Source of the DNA: JAFGJQ01 sp964586145
GTDB taxonomy: Bacteria > Planctomycetota > Phycisphaerae > UBA1845
DNA length: 49,262 bases
Direction of reading: 5' to 3'
Assembly (NCBI GenBank): GCA_964586145.1
Contig: CAZPHH010000031.1
Span: 1-49,262 of the forward strand
This document shows, piece after piece, positions 20,311 to 27,765 of the stretch. Each line of letters starts with the position of its first letter. Positions within the stretch are counted from its first letter, which is position 1. The position numbers and the translations under genes are program-made. The notes beneath the pieces were generated by a model. That model was not told the DNA's origin and searched no databases. It was given only the letters and a program-made list of their open reading frames with translations.

Positions 20311-20551
20311 CGTGGGTACCCGGCCCGCTTGGGAGGCGGTGTCGGGGGAGCGGGAATTGGGGGAGAGAGACGAGTCCTTCCTCATAATTTCCGCGATGCT
20401 CGGTTTCGTACGGACGCAGTGAGTGCGCTTTCCGCGTGCCGCAGCGTGTACGCAGGATCGAACGCAGGCATGCGCTCCACCCTGCCCCGGAGGGCATATG
20501 GGCCCCGGGGGGGCGGTAAGCGTTGCCGTGGGAAGAAGGGAGAAGGAACTC
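20311..20551 (+). promoter_or_regulatory. Long 5' leader of PEP-CTERM gene 1 with a shared purine motif and possible ribosome-site pairing
   Basis: About 240 bases lie between the predicted start and the ATG. TTGGGGGAGAGAGACGAG at 20357-20374 matches a motif in the other PEP-CTERM leader at 16 of 18 positions. Next to it, GAGTCCTT (20372-20379) can pair with AAGGAACTC (20543-20551) over 8 bp with one bulged A, covering the ribosome binding site. The pairing is read by eye and not energy-tested. Confidence 0.4.
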
Positions 20552-21241
20552 ATGGGAGGCAGAGGGGTATTGCTAGGTGCGGTCGTTCTGTATGTTGCGA
20601 CGTGCGGGATGGCGAACGCCGCGACGATCATTGACGACTTCTCGCAGGGCGGGTTTTCGGTGGCCGTGTACGCGAATAGCACCACCGGGACCGTCCAGCA
20701 GCCGGTGGCCAACGTTTTGGGGGGGATGAGATACGGGAGCGTCGCCGTACCGGCAGGAGGCATACAAATCGAGGGCCTCGACAACGTCCAGCTCTCCTCG
20801 TTCCCCACGGCGAGCATTCTGAACTATGAAAGCTCCGTGGGGGCGGATGGGACCGCCGGCGTGCGATACTACAACGACGATCAATTCATCGGTGACCTGT
20901 CGGGTGCGCTGTTCATCCAGATCGACTTCTCGCTGGTCGACCTCGGCCTGGGCGGCCCCATGGACGTAACCGTCTCGCTGGAGGACGGTGCAGACAATGC
21001 CGCGGCACTCCTGCAAACGATTACGACGGCCACGCCCCAGTCGCTGGTCTTTCCGTTCGCCGCGTTCAGCGGAATCGGAAGCCTGAACCTGGCCGACCTG
21101 CATGAGGTCGAGATCCAGTTCGATCCCGGCCAGGCGGCTGACTTCCGGGTCACGCAGATCATCGCCGACGTGCCCGAACCGACCGCGCTGGCCCTGCTGG
21201 CCCTAGGGGCCCTGGGCGCTCTTCGTCGCCGGGCCCGGTGA
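20552..21241 (+). CDS. PEP-CTERM sorting domain protein 1
   Basis: The 229-residue protein has a signal peptide (MGGRGVLLGAVVLYVATCGM, ANAA) and a C-terminal VPEP motif, hydrophobic helix and Arg-rich tail (LALLALGALGALRRRAR), the classic exosortase substrate signal. The central part (TIIDDFSQGG, IQIDFSLVDLGLGG, VEIQFDPGQAADFRVTQI) looks like a beta-sandwich, with no known catalytic residue. It should be exported, processed at PEP and held at the surface or released into a matrix. No exosortase is in the window. AAGGA stands 6 bases before the ATG; an upstream in-frame ATG at 20423 would bury the signal peptide. Confidence 0.85.
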   Translation: MGGRGVLLGAVVLYVATCGMANAATIIDDFSQGGFSVAVYANSTTGTVQQPVANVLGGMRYGSVAVPAGGIQIEGLDNVQLSSFPTASILNYESSVGADGTAGVRYYNDDQFIGDLSGALFIQIDFSLVDLGLGGPMDVTVSLEDGADNAAALLQTITTATPQSLVFPFAAFSGIGSLNLADLHEVEIQFDPGQAADFRVTQIIADVPEPTALALLALGALGALRRRAR

Positions 21242-21513
21242 CGGGTTCGCCCGTTCGCTGCTCGAATCAACAAGGCCGCCGGGGATCCTCCAGGCAACCC
21301 GGCGACGGCTTCTGCACCGCGTGACCGGGAAACCGGCTGGATCTCGCGATGAACGACTGCCCCCTCCCCACCCGCTTTCGTCCGACCGGGAACGACCGAT
21401 AACCTTGGCGGTATCAGCAGGTGGAATCCGGCACCCACGTGCGGAACGGGGCGGAATACGGATGAAGCTCAACCCGAGTCGACGCAGCTCTCGATATACG
21501 GTCGGGAGGCTAT

Positions 21514-21726
21514 ATGGCCATGACCGACCCGGAATTCAGACTCGAAGAACTCAAGCGATGCGTCGAACGGCTTCGCAAGATCAGCGGTGACCAGTTCGCG
21601 GAGCGGATGGCCCGGGCCCTCGAACACTCCCTTGCCATTCACACGCTTGGAGTCAAGGACGCCGAAACCGTCACCACAGACTCCAACACCGCCGGCGACT
21701 CGACAAAGCCGGCGACCCCCGCCTGA
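21514..21726 (+). CDS. Small hypothetical protein (70 aa)
   Basis: I do not recognise this protein. It is mostly helical by composition (DPEFRLEELKRCVERLRKI, ERMARALEHSL), with a Thr/Ser/Ala-rich tail and no signal peptide or membrane segment. A strong GGGAGG lies just before the ATG; a second ATG two codons later is possible. It runs towards the methyltransferase gene with 8 bases between stop codons. The ribosome binding site and clean placement between neighbours support it; no homology is claimed. Confidence 0.5.
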   Translation: MAMTDPEFRLEELKRCVERLRKISGDQFAERMARALEHSLAIHTLGVKDAETVTTDSNTAGDSTKPATPA

Positions 21727-21734
21727 CTCCGCGA

Positions 21735-22385
21735 TCACACAGACGCCCCCGCATCGGTTGCTGCGCCTTGCGTGCGCGCCTTCGTGCCGGCCGCGATGAA
21801 GCAGTACTTCCGCAGAAAATGCCGGACCTCCACGTCCGCAAACGCCCCTCGGATCGCGTCCACGTGGGACCGATCCGGCCGGACGTGGTGGAGGCCAAGC
21901 CACGCGCGGGCGATCGCCGCCGCCGGCCCCCAGCCGTCAAACGTGGAGAAGTCCAGCACCACAATCCGGCCACCCTGCTGCAAATGGTCCCGCGCAGTTT
22001 CCAGCGCCGCCCGCCAATCCGCGATCATGCTGAGGCTGTAGGCAAACAGGACCGCGTCAAACGGTTCATCCAGCCGCAGGCGCGTGGCATCGCCTTCCCT
22101 GAGCTCGACGTGGGACCATTTTTGGGTGGCCACCCGCCGCCGGGCCCGGACCAGCATGTGCGGTGAGAAATCGAGCCCCACCAGCCGGCCACAGGCGGGA
22201 TCGAGGTGTTCCAGAATGTGGCGAAAGTTCAGACCCGTGCCGCAGCCGACTTCCAGCACCCGGCTGTCCGGCCGCAGCCGAAGCTGTTCCACCGCCTGCC
22301 GCCGCCCGTGCAGCACGATCCACCGCGTCGCATCGTACACGCACGCGTGAAGCCGATAGAACCTCTGCACGGGTGAGTCGGACAC
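21735..22385 (-). CDS. Class I SAM-dependent methyltransferase
   Basis: The 216-residue protein has SAM motif I VLEVGCGTGLNF, the acidic residue LVGLDFSPHML and motif IV-like FDAVLFAYSLSMI. The N-terminal RFYRLHACVYDATRW and the C-terminal RKYCFIAAG resemble small lipid head-group methyltransferases (BtaB or PmtA type). Substrate assignment is only a hint, because no btaA or lipid gene adjoins. I choose the GTG at 22385 (VSDSPVQRF), which has GCGAGG 8 bases upstream. The frame extends to 22535 but there runs through dispersed palindromic repeats, which argues against the longer form. Confidence 0.8.
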   Translation of the reverse strand: MSDSPVQRFYRLHACVYDATRWIVLHGRRQAVEQLRLRPDSRVLEVGCGTGLNFRHILEHLDPACGRLVGLDFSPHMLVRARRRVATQKWSHVELREGDATRLRLDEPFDAVLFAYSLSMIADWRAALETARDHLQQGGRIVVLDFSTFDGWGPAAAIARAWLGLHHVRPDRSHVDAIRGAFADVEVRHFLRKYCFIAAGTKARTQGAATDAGASV

Positions 22386-22427
22386 GTGAACGGCCTCGCG
22401 AAGTCCCGCCACGCACAACGGGTACCT

Positions 22428-22518
22428 GTGGAACCGGCCTCTGGTGTGGGACCAGCTTCGTTTGTGAAACCGGCTTTCCAGCCGGTCTGCTCTGTGGGAC
22501 CGGCTTTCCAGCCGGTCT
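22428..22518 (+). repeat. Dispersed palindromic repeat cluster (ACCGGCT-TTCC-AGCCGGT type), copy A
   Basis: Four units each begin TGTG(G/A)(G/A)ACC. Two carry the full palindrome ACCGGCTTTCCAGCCGGT (22469-22486 and 22499-22516). One is a half unit ending GGCCTCTGG (22428) and one is degenerate (22445). The same unit types recur inverted at 41664-41725. Position between genes and palindrome structure fit a REP-like element. Confidence 0.8.
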
Positions 22519-22617
22519 CCTTCGGGCAAGCACACGGTATCGGCGATCTGCGTGATTGGCCAGCACCCGCATACCCGCCCCGGGGGTCGGCCGCGGGCGA
22601 GGCCGACCGTAGCTGCC

Positions 22618-24030
22618 TCACCGCTCTTCCAGCGTCACCCGGTTCTGCTTCTGGTTGCGGCCCTGGCGGAAGGTTAGGTCGTAGGCCAGGTCGCACTTCT
22701 GGCCGCGCTCGACGGTCGCGGCAAACTGCGGGCTCTGGTAGTCATATAGAGTCGGCGCGAGCCCGCTGCAAAACAGCACGTCACCCTCGAACCGCCGGCG
22801 AATCTCCACGTCCACCGGCTTGTCACGGTAGTTCCGAATGCGCTCCACCCAAGACTGGTGTTCATCCCAGCCGGCCACCGTATCACGGATTTCCACCTGG
22901 TGACCCTGCTGAGGGCTGTAGTACACTTCAACGTCGTGCCGGCGAAACCAGAAGTTGTCCCGCCGGCTTCCCAGCTTGACCCACTCGTGGATCACCTCCG
23001 GATCCACCCCCAGGTTCAGCTCGATCTCCTGCCCAATGGGCACGTAGCGGATGCCCTGCTGGACCAGCATCGACAGCCCGTCGCGGCCGTTGTCGCGATA
23101 CAGCCGGACGATGCCGTCCGGCAGCGGCGTGGTCCCCAGGTCCGACTCCCGATCGTTGCGAAGCAGGAACATGCGCACCATCTGCGGCCCGTACTCCTGT
23201 GGCCGAAAGCGATACTGGATACGGAACGGTACCTGAAGCCCCTGGAACAGCCGCATTCGCTTCGACCACGTGTGGCGAATCGTTTCCGTGCCCTCCACCG
23301 TGAACAGGAAGTACTCGGACAGCCCTTGCTTGACGATCTCCTTCGGCGCGGCCGCCGATTCCGCGACGGCCATCCCCGCCTTGAGCTCCATGGACAGGTC
23401 CCTTCGCGCCGCGTCCACCATTTGAGAAATCGGCCGGCGTCCGCGTTCGTACGCCTCCCGGTCCGCGTCGGCGATCAGGCCCCGCTGGGCCAGCTCGCGC
23501 ACCTTTTCCACCAGGTTGATGGTGCCCACCACCATCCGCACCTGGGCGTTCTCGTAATCCTCGCCGGACTGGTTGGTGATCCGCACGAACCCCTCGAAGC
23601 GCATCCGTTCCTCCTGCGGGTCGCTCGTGCATACATAATCCGCGGCCCACGAGATGCCGCTGGTGAAATACGTCACCTCCACCTGGGCGTCCCCGTCCAG
23701 CTCGCTTTGCACGTTCCAGTACAGCATCTGCGGCTTGTCGTGCGGGAAGGTGGTGTCCAGGACCTCCAACTGGTCGGAGTTCGTCCTGAACCGCAACTCC
23801 ACGCTGGACGGGTCAATCAGCGTGTTCGCCCAGGAGAACTGCAGAGGGTTCATCCCCTTCCTGAAGGTGACCGTCCGCGTCTCGCGGACCAGGGTGAGGT
23901 CCTCGCTGTTGTAGATCGTAAGCTGCACGCCGTCGCGGGGCGGAATCGTGGACAGGTCGATGTTACTCGAGGCCGCCGCCACGCGCACCAATCCGGTCGA
24001 AATCAGCACCATGACCATCGTTCGCGTCAT
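22618..24030 (-). CDS. DUF4139-type secreted protein, paralog B
   Basis: The 470-residue protein begins with a signal peptide (MTRTMVMVLISTGLVRVAAA). Its DUF4139-like core reads VEVTYFTSGISWAADYVC, MRFEGFVRITNQSGEDYENAQVRMVVG, then a helical linker and FRIQYRFRPQ. The family is beta-rich and extracytoplasmic, with no agreed biochemical role. The N-terminus (PPRDGVQLTIYNSEDLTLVRE, LQFSWANTLIDPSSVELRF) matches the gene upstream, so the two are paralogs. The start at 24030 is chosen for GGGAG 9 bases upstream. It lies 40 bases after the neighbour's stop, probably in one transcript. Confidence 0.8.
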   Translation of the reverse strand: MTRTMVMVLISTGLVRVAAASSNIDLSTIPPRDGVQLTIYNSEDLTLVRETRTVTFRKGMNPLQFSWANTLIDPSSVELRFRTNSDQLEVLDTTFPHDKPQMLYWNVQSELDGDAQVEVTYFTSGISWAADYVCTSDPQEERMRFEGFVRITNQSGEDYENAQVRMVVGTINLVEKVRELAQRGLIADADREAYERGRRPISQMVDAARRDLSMELKAGMAVAESAAAPKEIVKQGLSEYFLFTVEGTETIRHTWSKRMRLFQGLQVPFRIQYRFRPQEYGPQMVRMFLLRNDRESDLGTTPLPDGIVRLYRDNGRDGLSMLVQQGIRYVPIGQEIELNLGVDPEVIHEWVKLGSRRDNFWFRRHDVEVYYSPQQGHQVEIRDTVAGWDEHQSWVERIRNYRDKPVDVEIRRRFEGDVLFCSGLAPTLYDYQSPQFAATVERGQKCDLAYDLTFRQGRNQKQNRVTLEER

Positions 24031-24070
24031 TGCTTTGCACTCCCATATCGCAGGACGTCTGTCCCGGTTC

Positions 24071-25258
24071 TCACCATTCATTCCGAATCCGCACGTGCAG
24101 CGTATGCGTGGTCTTCACCGCCTGGTCGTCCGGGCCCCGGGGAGGCAGCTCCACGCGAAACAGCACGCGATCGACCGTGGTCTTCTCCACGTCCATCCGC
24201 GCTTTGCCCAGGGTGCCCTGGTCACCCAGTTCCCATTCGACATCTCGGTCACTGTTTATCCCGATCTCACTCCGGAGGGCCCGCAGAGACTCGGCCAGGT
24301 CCAGAACCGCCGGCTGGTCCTTGAAGTTCTCGATCTCGTACTTGACGACCACGTAATAATCATAGAGGTTGCCCAGAACGCGCTTCTGCTCGCGCCGATC
24401 GATGGTCCGCTTGACCACGATGTCCCTGGCCACACCCAGAAACAGGTCCACCTCATCATCGCGCGGCGTGAAGCGAGCCCAGTCCTCTCCCAGGAACGCG
24501 CTCATCCCCTGGCCGTCATCCTGAAAGATGCGGGCCTTGCCGAACATCAGCGGAAACAGACCCAACCCGTGTGCCGCGTCGTTCTTCAGGCGATAGCTCA
24601 TCGGTACGCGAAGTTGCCGCTTCCCCGCGTCCAGGTAGCCGTGCGCGGCCAGGTCCGCCAGGTACACTTTCTGCACCGGCACGTTCGCAAAGCGGGCGGA
24701 CAAAAGCTTCTTCGTTTCGTTGATGCCGATCGGCCGCTCGAAACGCTCGCCGAACCCCGCCCACATGCCGGCCATGCCGAACTCCTCGTTCGACCGGTTG
24801 TGAAGCTGTACGTACTGCCAGAGCGTAAGCTGTTTCTCGTCGGGTGAGGCCGTCGCCTGGTATGCGTACGACTTGTCCAGTTGACCGATCAGGTAGCTGA
24901 TCCGGATGCGGGCCGATCCCGCCTTCGGCGACGCCACCTGCCAGGTCAGGGCGTTCTCGCCCGGCGGGTACGAGACGGACAGCACCTTCACGGCGTCCGG
25001 GTCCGACAGGCACCGAAGCTGGATGCTCTCCCGATCGATGCTCGTGTTGGCCCAGGCGAACACCACGTCGTTCACCCCCTGGGTCAGCGGTACGATCCGC
25101 TCCTCCTCCACCAGCGTGACCTGCGGGTTGTCCAACTGGATTTCCACCCGCTCCCGCGGGGGCAGCGTGATCAGCTTGATCCCCGCCGACGCGGCCGGCG
25201 CCAGGGCCGGCCCCACCAGGATGCCCACCACGACGTTCCATGCGATTGGCCTGCTCAT
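24071..25258 (-). CDS. DUF4139-type secreted protein, paralog A
   Basis: The 395-residue protein has a signal peptide (MSRPIAWNVVVGILVGPALA, PAASAG). The N-terminal block PPRERVEIQLDNPQVTLVEEE and VVFAWANTSIDRESIQLRC aligns with the downstream paralog, as do SARIRISYLIGQLDKSYAYQ and LWQYVQLHNRSNEEFGMAGM. It is shorter and its C-terminal half diverges (LFLGVARDIVVKR, YDYYVVVKYEIENF). Function unknown; probably extracytoplasmic. GGAG precedes the ATG at 25258 by 9 bases. A longer frame to 25525 overlaps the HDOD gene and lacks a signal peptide. Confidence 0.8.
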   Translation of the reverse strand: MSRPIAWNVVVGILVGPALAPAASAGIKLITLPPRERVEIQLDNPQVTLVEEERIVPLTQGVNDVVFAWANTSIDRESIQLRCLSDPDAVKVLSVSYPPGENALTWQVASPKAGSARIRISYLIGQLDKSYAYQATASPDEKQLTLWQYVQLHNRSNEEFGMAGMWAGFGERFERPIGINETKKLLSARFANVPVQKVYLADLAAHGYLDAGKRQLRVPMSYRLKNDAAHGLGLFPLMFGKARIFQDDGQGMSAFLGEDWARFTPRDDEVDLFLGVARDIVVKRTIDRREQKRVLGNLYDYYVVVKYEIENFKDQPAVLDLAESLRALRSEIGINSDRDVEWELGDQGTLGKARMDVEKTTVDRVLFRVELPPRGPDDQAVKTTHTLHVRIRNEW

Positions 25259-25412
25259 CGACACATCTCCGTTTGCGGAGGCCCGTTCCCGGGCCCGCGG
25301 GCCCAACCCACGGCCCGGCCACACGGCCTCTCTGCCCGTTAGTCGACGGAGACGTGCAGATGGTTCCCGGCAAGTCGCGAGAAGAAAGTGTCGGCAGGTC
25401 CGAGAACCCGCC

Positions 25413-27158
25413 TCAGGCCGACTGGAGGGCCGAAGCGGCGGCAGGCTGCTGGGGGGTCTGTACGGACGCGAGCCAGGGCAGCCACGTAGCGGGATAGGTG
25501 GGCACGCAAACCAGACGCAGGTCATCTGTGGTGAACTTCTCGTGGGCCGCGTTCGCCGGGCCGGGCAGCAGAACCACGCTCCGCCGCTTCCTCAGGCACC
25601 CCGCCGCGACGAGCGATGTGAGAACCTCCACCTGGCCCAGGAGCGTCTCGACCTCCGTCAGGTTCACCACCATGGGCGTCGCACCCGGCGATCGAATGAC
25701 AGAGCCGGGCCGGTTGAGAAGCTCCACGTGAGAGGCGCGCGCTTCGAAGTAGGTCCGGATCACGTCGCATTCGCGATGAAGGGGCGTGAAATACAGCAGC
25801 CTCCCGAGGGGTTTGCGTTGATACAGACAAGAGCAGCGAGCAGCCGTCGGAAACAGGTAGGCCATCTCCGTCGTGAGCTCTGCCATCATGCGCCGGGCCT
25901 CGGCCGTGACCGTCTCCATGGAGAGCCTGGCGTGGCGGAGGGCCGCCTCAAACTCATTCGGCATCCGGCCCAACAGGCCCAGCGGAACATCCCCCGGAAA
26001 GAGCGAGTGTGCAAGCTGATGCGCCGCCTGCACCACCAGCGACAGGACTCTCGAAGATACCTTCAGGGCCTGGCGATCCAGGGTTGGCTCGTGAAGGGAG
26101 ACCACCACGTCCTCAAAGACTTCCGGCAGTCCGAACTGTTGAAACACCCAGCGGGCGATCTCCCCGTGGTGGGCCCCGATCAGACTCTGTTCCCAGGCAT
26201 TGCCGGGCAGATGGCAGGTTGGAGCGGCCTCCACGAGACGCGTGTACAGCGGTCGGAAGTAGTGGGCCAGCACGTAGTGCCCGATGCCGTGCAACAGACC
26301 CACGGCCGCCGCTTCCGACGGAACGCCCAGGTCCAACCGGCGGGCCAAAATCTCCGCGAATCGAGCCGTGGCCACGCTATGCACCCAGAACTGGCCCGGA
26401 TGCCATCCCTGCACGCAACGCTCCTTGACTGGAAGCACCGATTCGGCGATCACGTAGAAACCCTTGGGCCCGACCAGGCGAGCGGCCTGGAGCGGACCGC
26501 TCACGCCGCCCGGCATGTCCCCCGGCGCCCGGCGCCGGGCTTCGCCCAGCAAGCCCAGCAGCAACATGGGATCCCGCAGGGCAATCTCGGTGATGTGGTC
26601 CTCGGCGCGCTCCACGGTGCAGGTTGTCGTGATGGCCTCCATCACCGTGAACTCGTACGCCTTGAGTTGTTCGACACCGTCCAATGCTTCCGCGACTTTC
26701 GCCGCGGTGAGATGCCCTGATCCCGGCACCGTCCTCGATTCCCCGGCGCCGTCCTCCGCAGCCGCCGGCGGGCCTCCAGCAACCGGATGCTCCAGGATCG
26801 TACGCAGGCCATTCAGGAGCTTCTCCACGACCGATGCGTCACGGACGATCCACTCCACCGCACCCGCTTTCGATCCGTCCTTCAGATCCTCCTGGTGCCG
26901 GGGTTCTCCGTACAGGACGACGGGAATGGAGCGCGTACGCGGGTGCAGCTTCAGAGAGCTCAGGGCGTTCATCTCCCCGGTTTGCCAGAGCGCGGTTTCC
27001 AGAAGCACGACGTCCACCCGCTTTGCCTGCGCAATGCGGACCGTATCCACGCCGTTGCCCGCTTCGTGGACGCGGAATCCCTCGTGCTCCAGGAGGTGTG
27101 CCAGGAGCTTCCGTTCGCAATCGCGCGGATTCGCTACGAGTATGGTCGGCTGCTCCAT
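25413..27158 (-). CDS. HDOD domain protein with a degenerate response-regulator receiver domain
   Basis: The 581-residue cytoplasmic protein begins with a receiver fold (ILVANPRDCERKLLAHLLEH). Each key residue is altered: the acidic pair is N10-P11, the phosphoacceptor Asp is E54 (VVLLETAL), the Ser/Thr is Y83 and the Lys is R106. After an Ala/Gly-rich linker comes an HDOD domain (about 165-370; QFWVHSVATARFAEILARR, AAAVGLLHGIGHYVLAHYF). Its HD-like motif reads HGIGH, as in non-catalytic HDODs. About 200 further residues are unassigned. HDOD proteins act in signalling and stress control. A phosphorylation-independent switch or scaffold is likely. Start at 27158 with GAGGG upstream. Confidence 0.8.
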   Translation of the reverse strand: MEQPTILVANPRDCERKLLAHLLEHEGFRVHEAGNGVDTVRIAQAKRVDVVLLETALWQTGEMNALSSLKLHPRTRSIPVVLYGEPRHQEDLKDGSKAGAVEWIVRDASVVEKLLNGLRTILEHPVAGGPPAAAEDGAGESRTVPGSGHLTAAKVAEALDGVEQLKAYEFTVMEAITTTCTVERAEDHITEIALRDPMLLLGLLGEARRRAPGDMPGGVSGPLQAARLVGPKGFYVIAESVLPVKERCVQGWHPGQFWVHSVATARFAEILARRLDLGVPSEAAAVGLLHGIGHYVLAHYFRPLYTRLVEAAPTCHLPGNAWEQSLIGAHHGEIARWVFQQFGLPEVFEDVVVSLHEPTLDRQALKVSSRVLSLVVQAAHQLAHSLFPGDVPLGLLGRMPNEFEAALRHARLSMETVTAEARRMMAELTTEMAYLFPTAARCSCLYQRKPLGRLLYFTPLHRECDVIRTYFEARASHVELLNRPGSVIRSPGATPMVVNLTEVETLLGQVEVLTSLVAAGCLRKRRSVVLLPGPANAAHEKFTTDDLRLVCVPTYPATWLPWLASVQTPQQPAAASALQSA

Positions 27159-27765
27159 GCCCCCAATGCCCTCGTTTGCGCGGCACGGTCCCCTCGGACC
27201 GACGCCCGCTGTCGCTGCCGCAACGGCTTCCCGGCCCCATGAACCGGCCGAGATTGACCGCCCTGGAATCCACCGTATCCAAGCGTACGATACGTCGGCG
27301 TCACAAGAGCGGCGGTTCACCGGCAAATGGGGAAGATGCCGAGGTCCGCGTAAGCCGTACGCACCCGCCCGATGCCGTCCGAGAATACCACAGCCCACCA
27401 GGGATTCGAGCCGTCGTCGTCCGCCCACGACCAGCACGTTCACGGACGTTCGCCGTCCTCAATGCGGTGGAAATTCAACCACGCATACGACATGCCCCAC
27501 ACGCCCTGCCGCCCGCCGATCCAGTATTGGACCTCGTGGTGGTTCGTCGGCCGGTATGGGCCGCGCCGCCTTCATCCGACGCAAGCCGACGGCGGCCTTC
27601 ACTCCGGTGTCCGTGTCAGAAGTGTCCTGTGTTGCCCGTCGCAATATCAGCGGTATTCCGTCTGGCCGCAACCGTTTGGAGGCCGCCCGAGATGTCCCGG
27701 TTGGCGCGACCCGGTTGGCTCGCTTTTTGGTCGGCTTCAGCCGGCCACGGAAGAACACGGCAAAA
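27159..27765. other. Intergenic region between the HDOD and S41 protease genes
   Basis: About 600 bases lie between two minus-strand genes. The only suggestive content is a possible gene remnant at 27317-27571 (listed separately). No convincing promoter, RNA gene or terminator was seen. Confidence 0.4.
27317..27571 (-). pseudogene. Possible coding remnant with an in-frame TGA
   Basis: One minus-strand frame is open from 27571 to a TGA at 27440-27442 and then, in the same frame, to a TGA at 27317. The translation is Trp-rich and protein-like (HHEVQYWIGGRQGVWGMSYA, then DGSNPWWAVVFSDGIGRV), with mostly G or C in third positions. No start codon with a ribosome binding site is seen and I recognise no family. 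It may be the decayed end of a gene, or chance. Confidence 0.2.
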
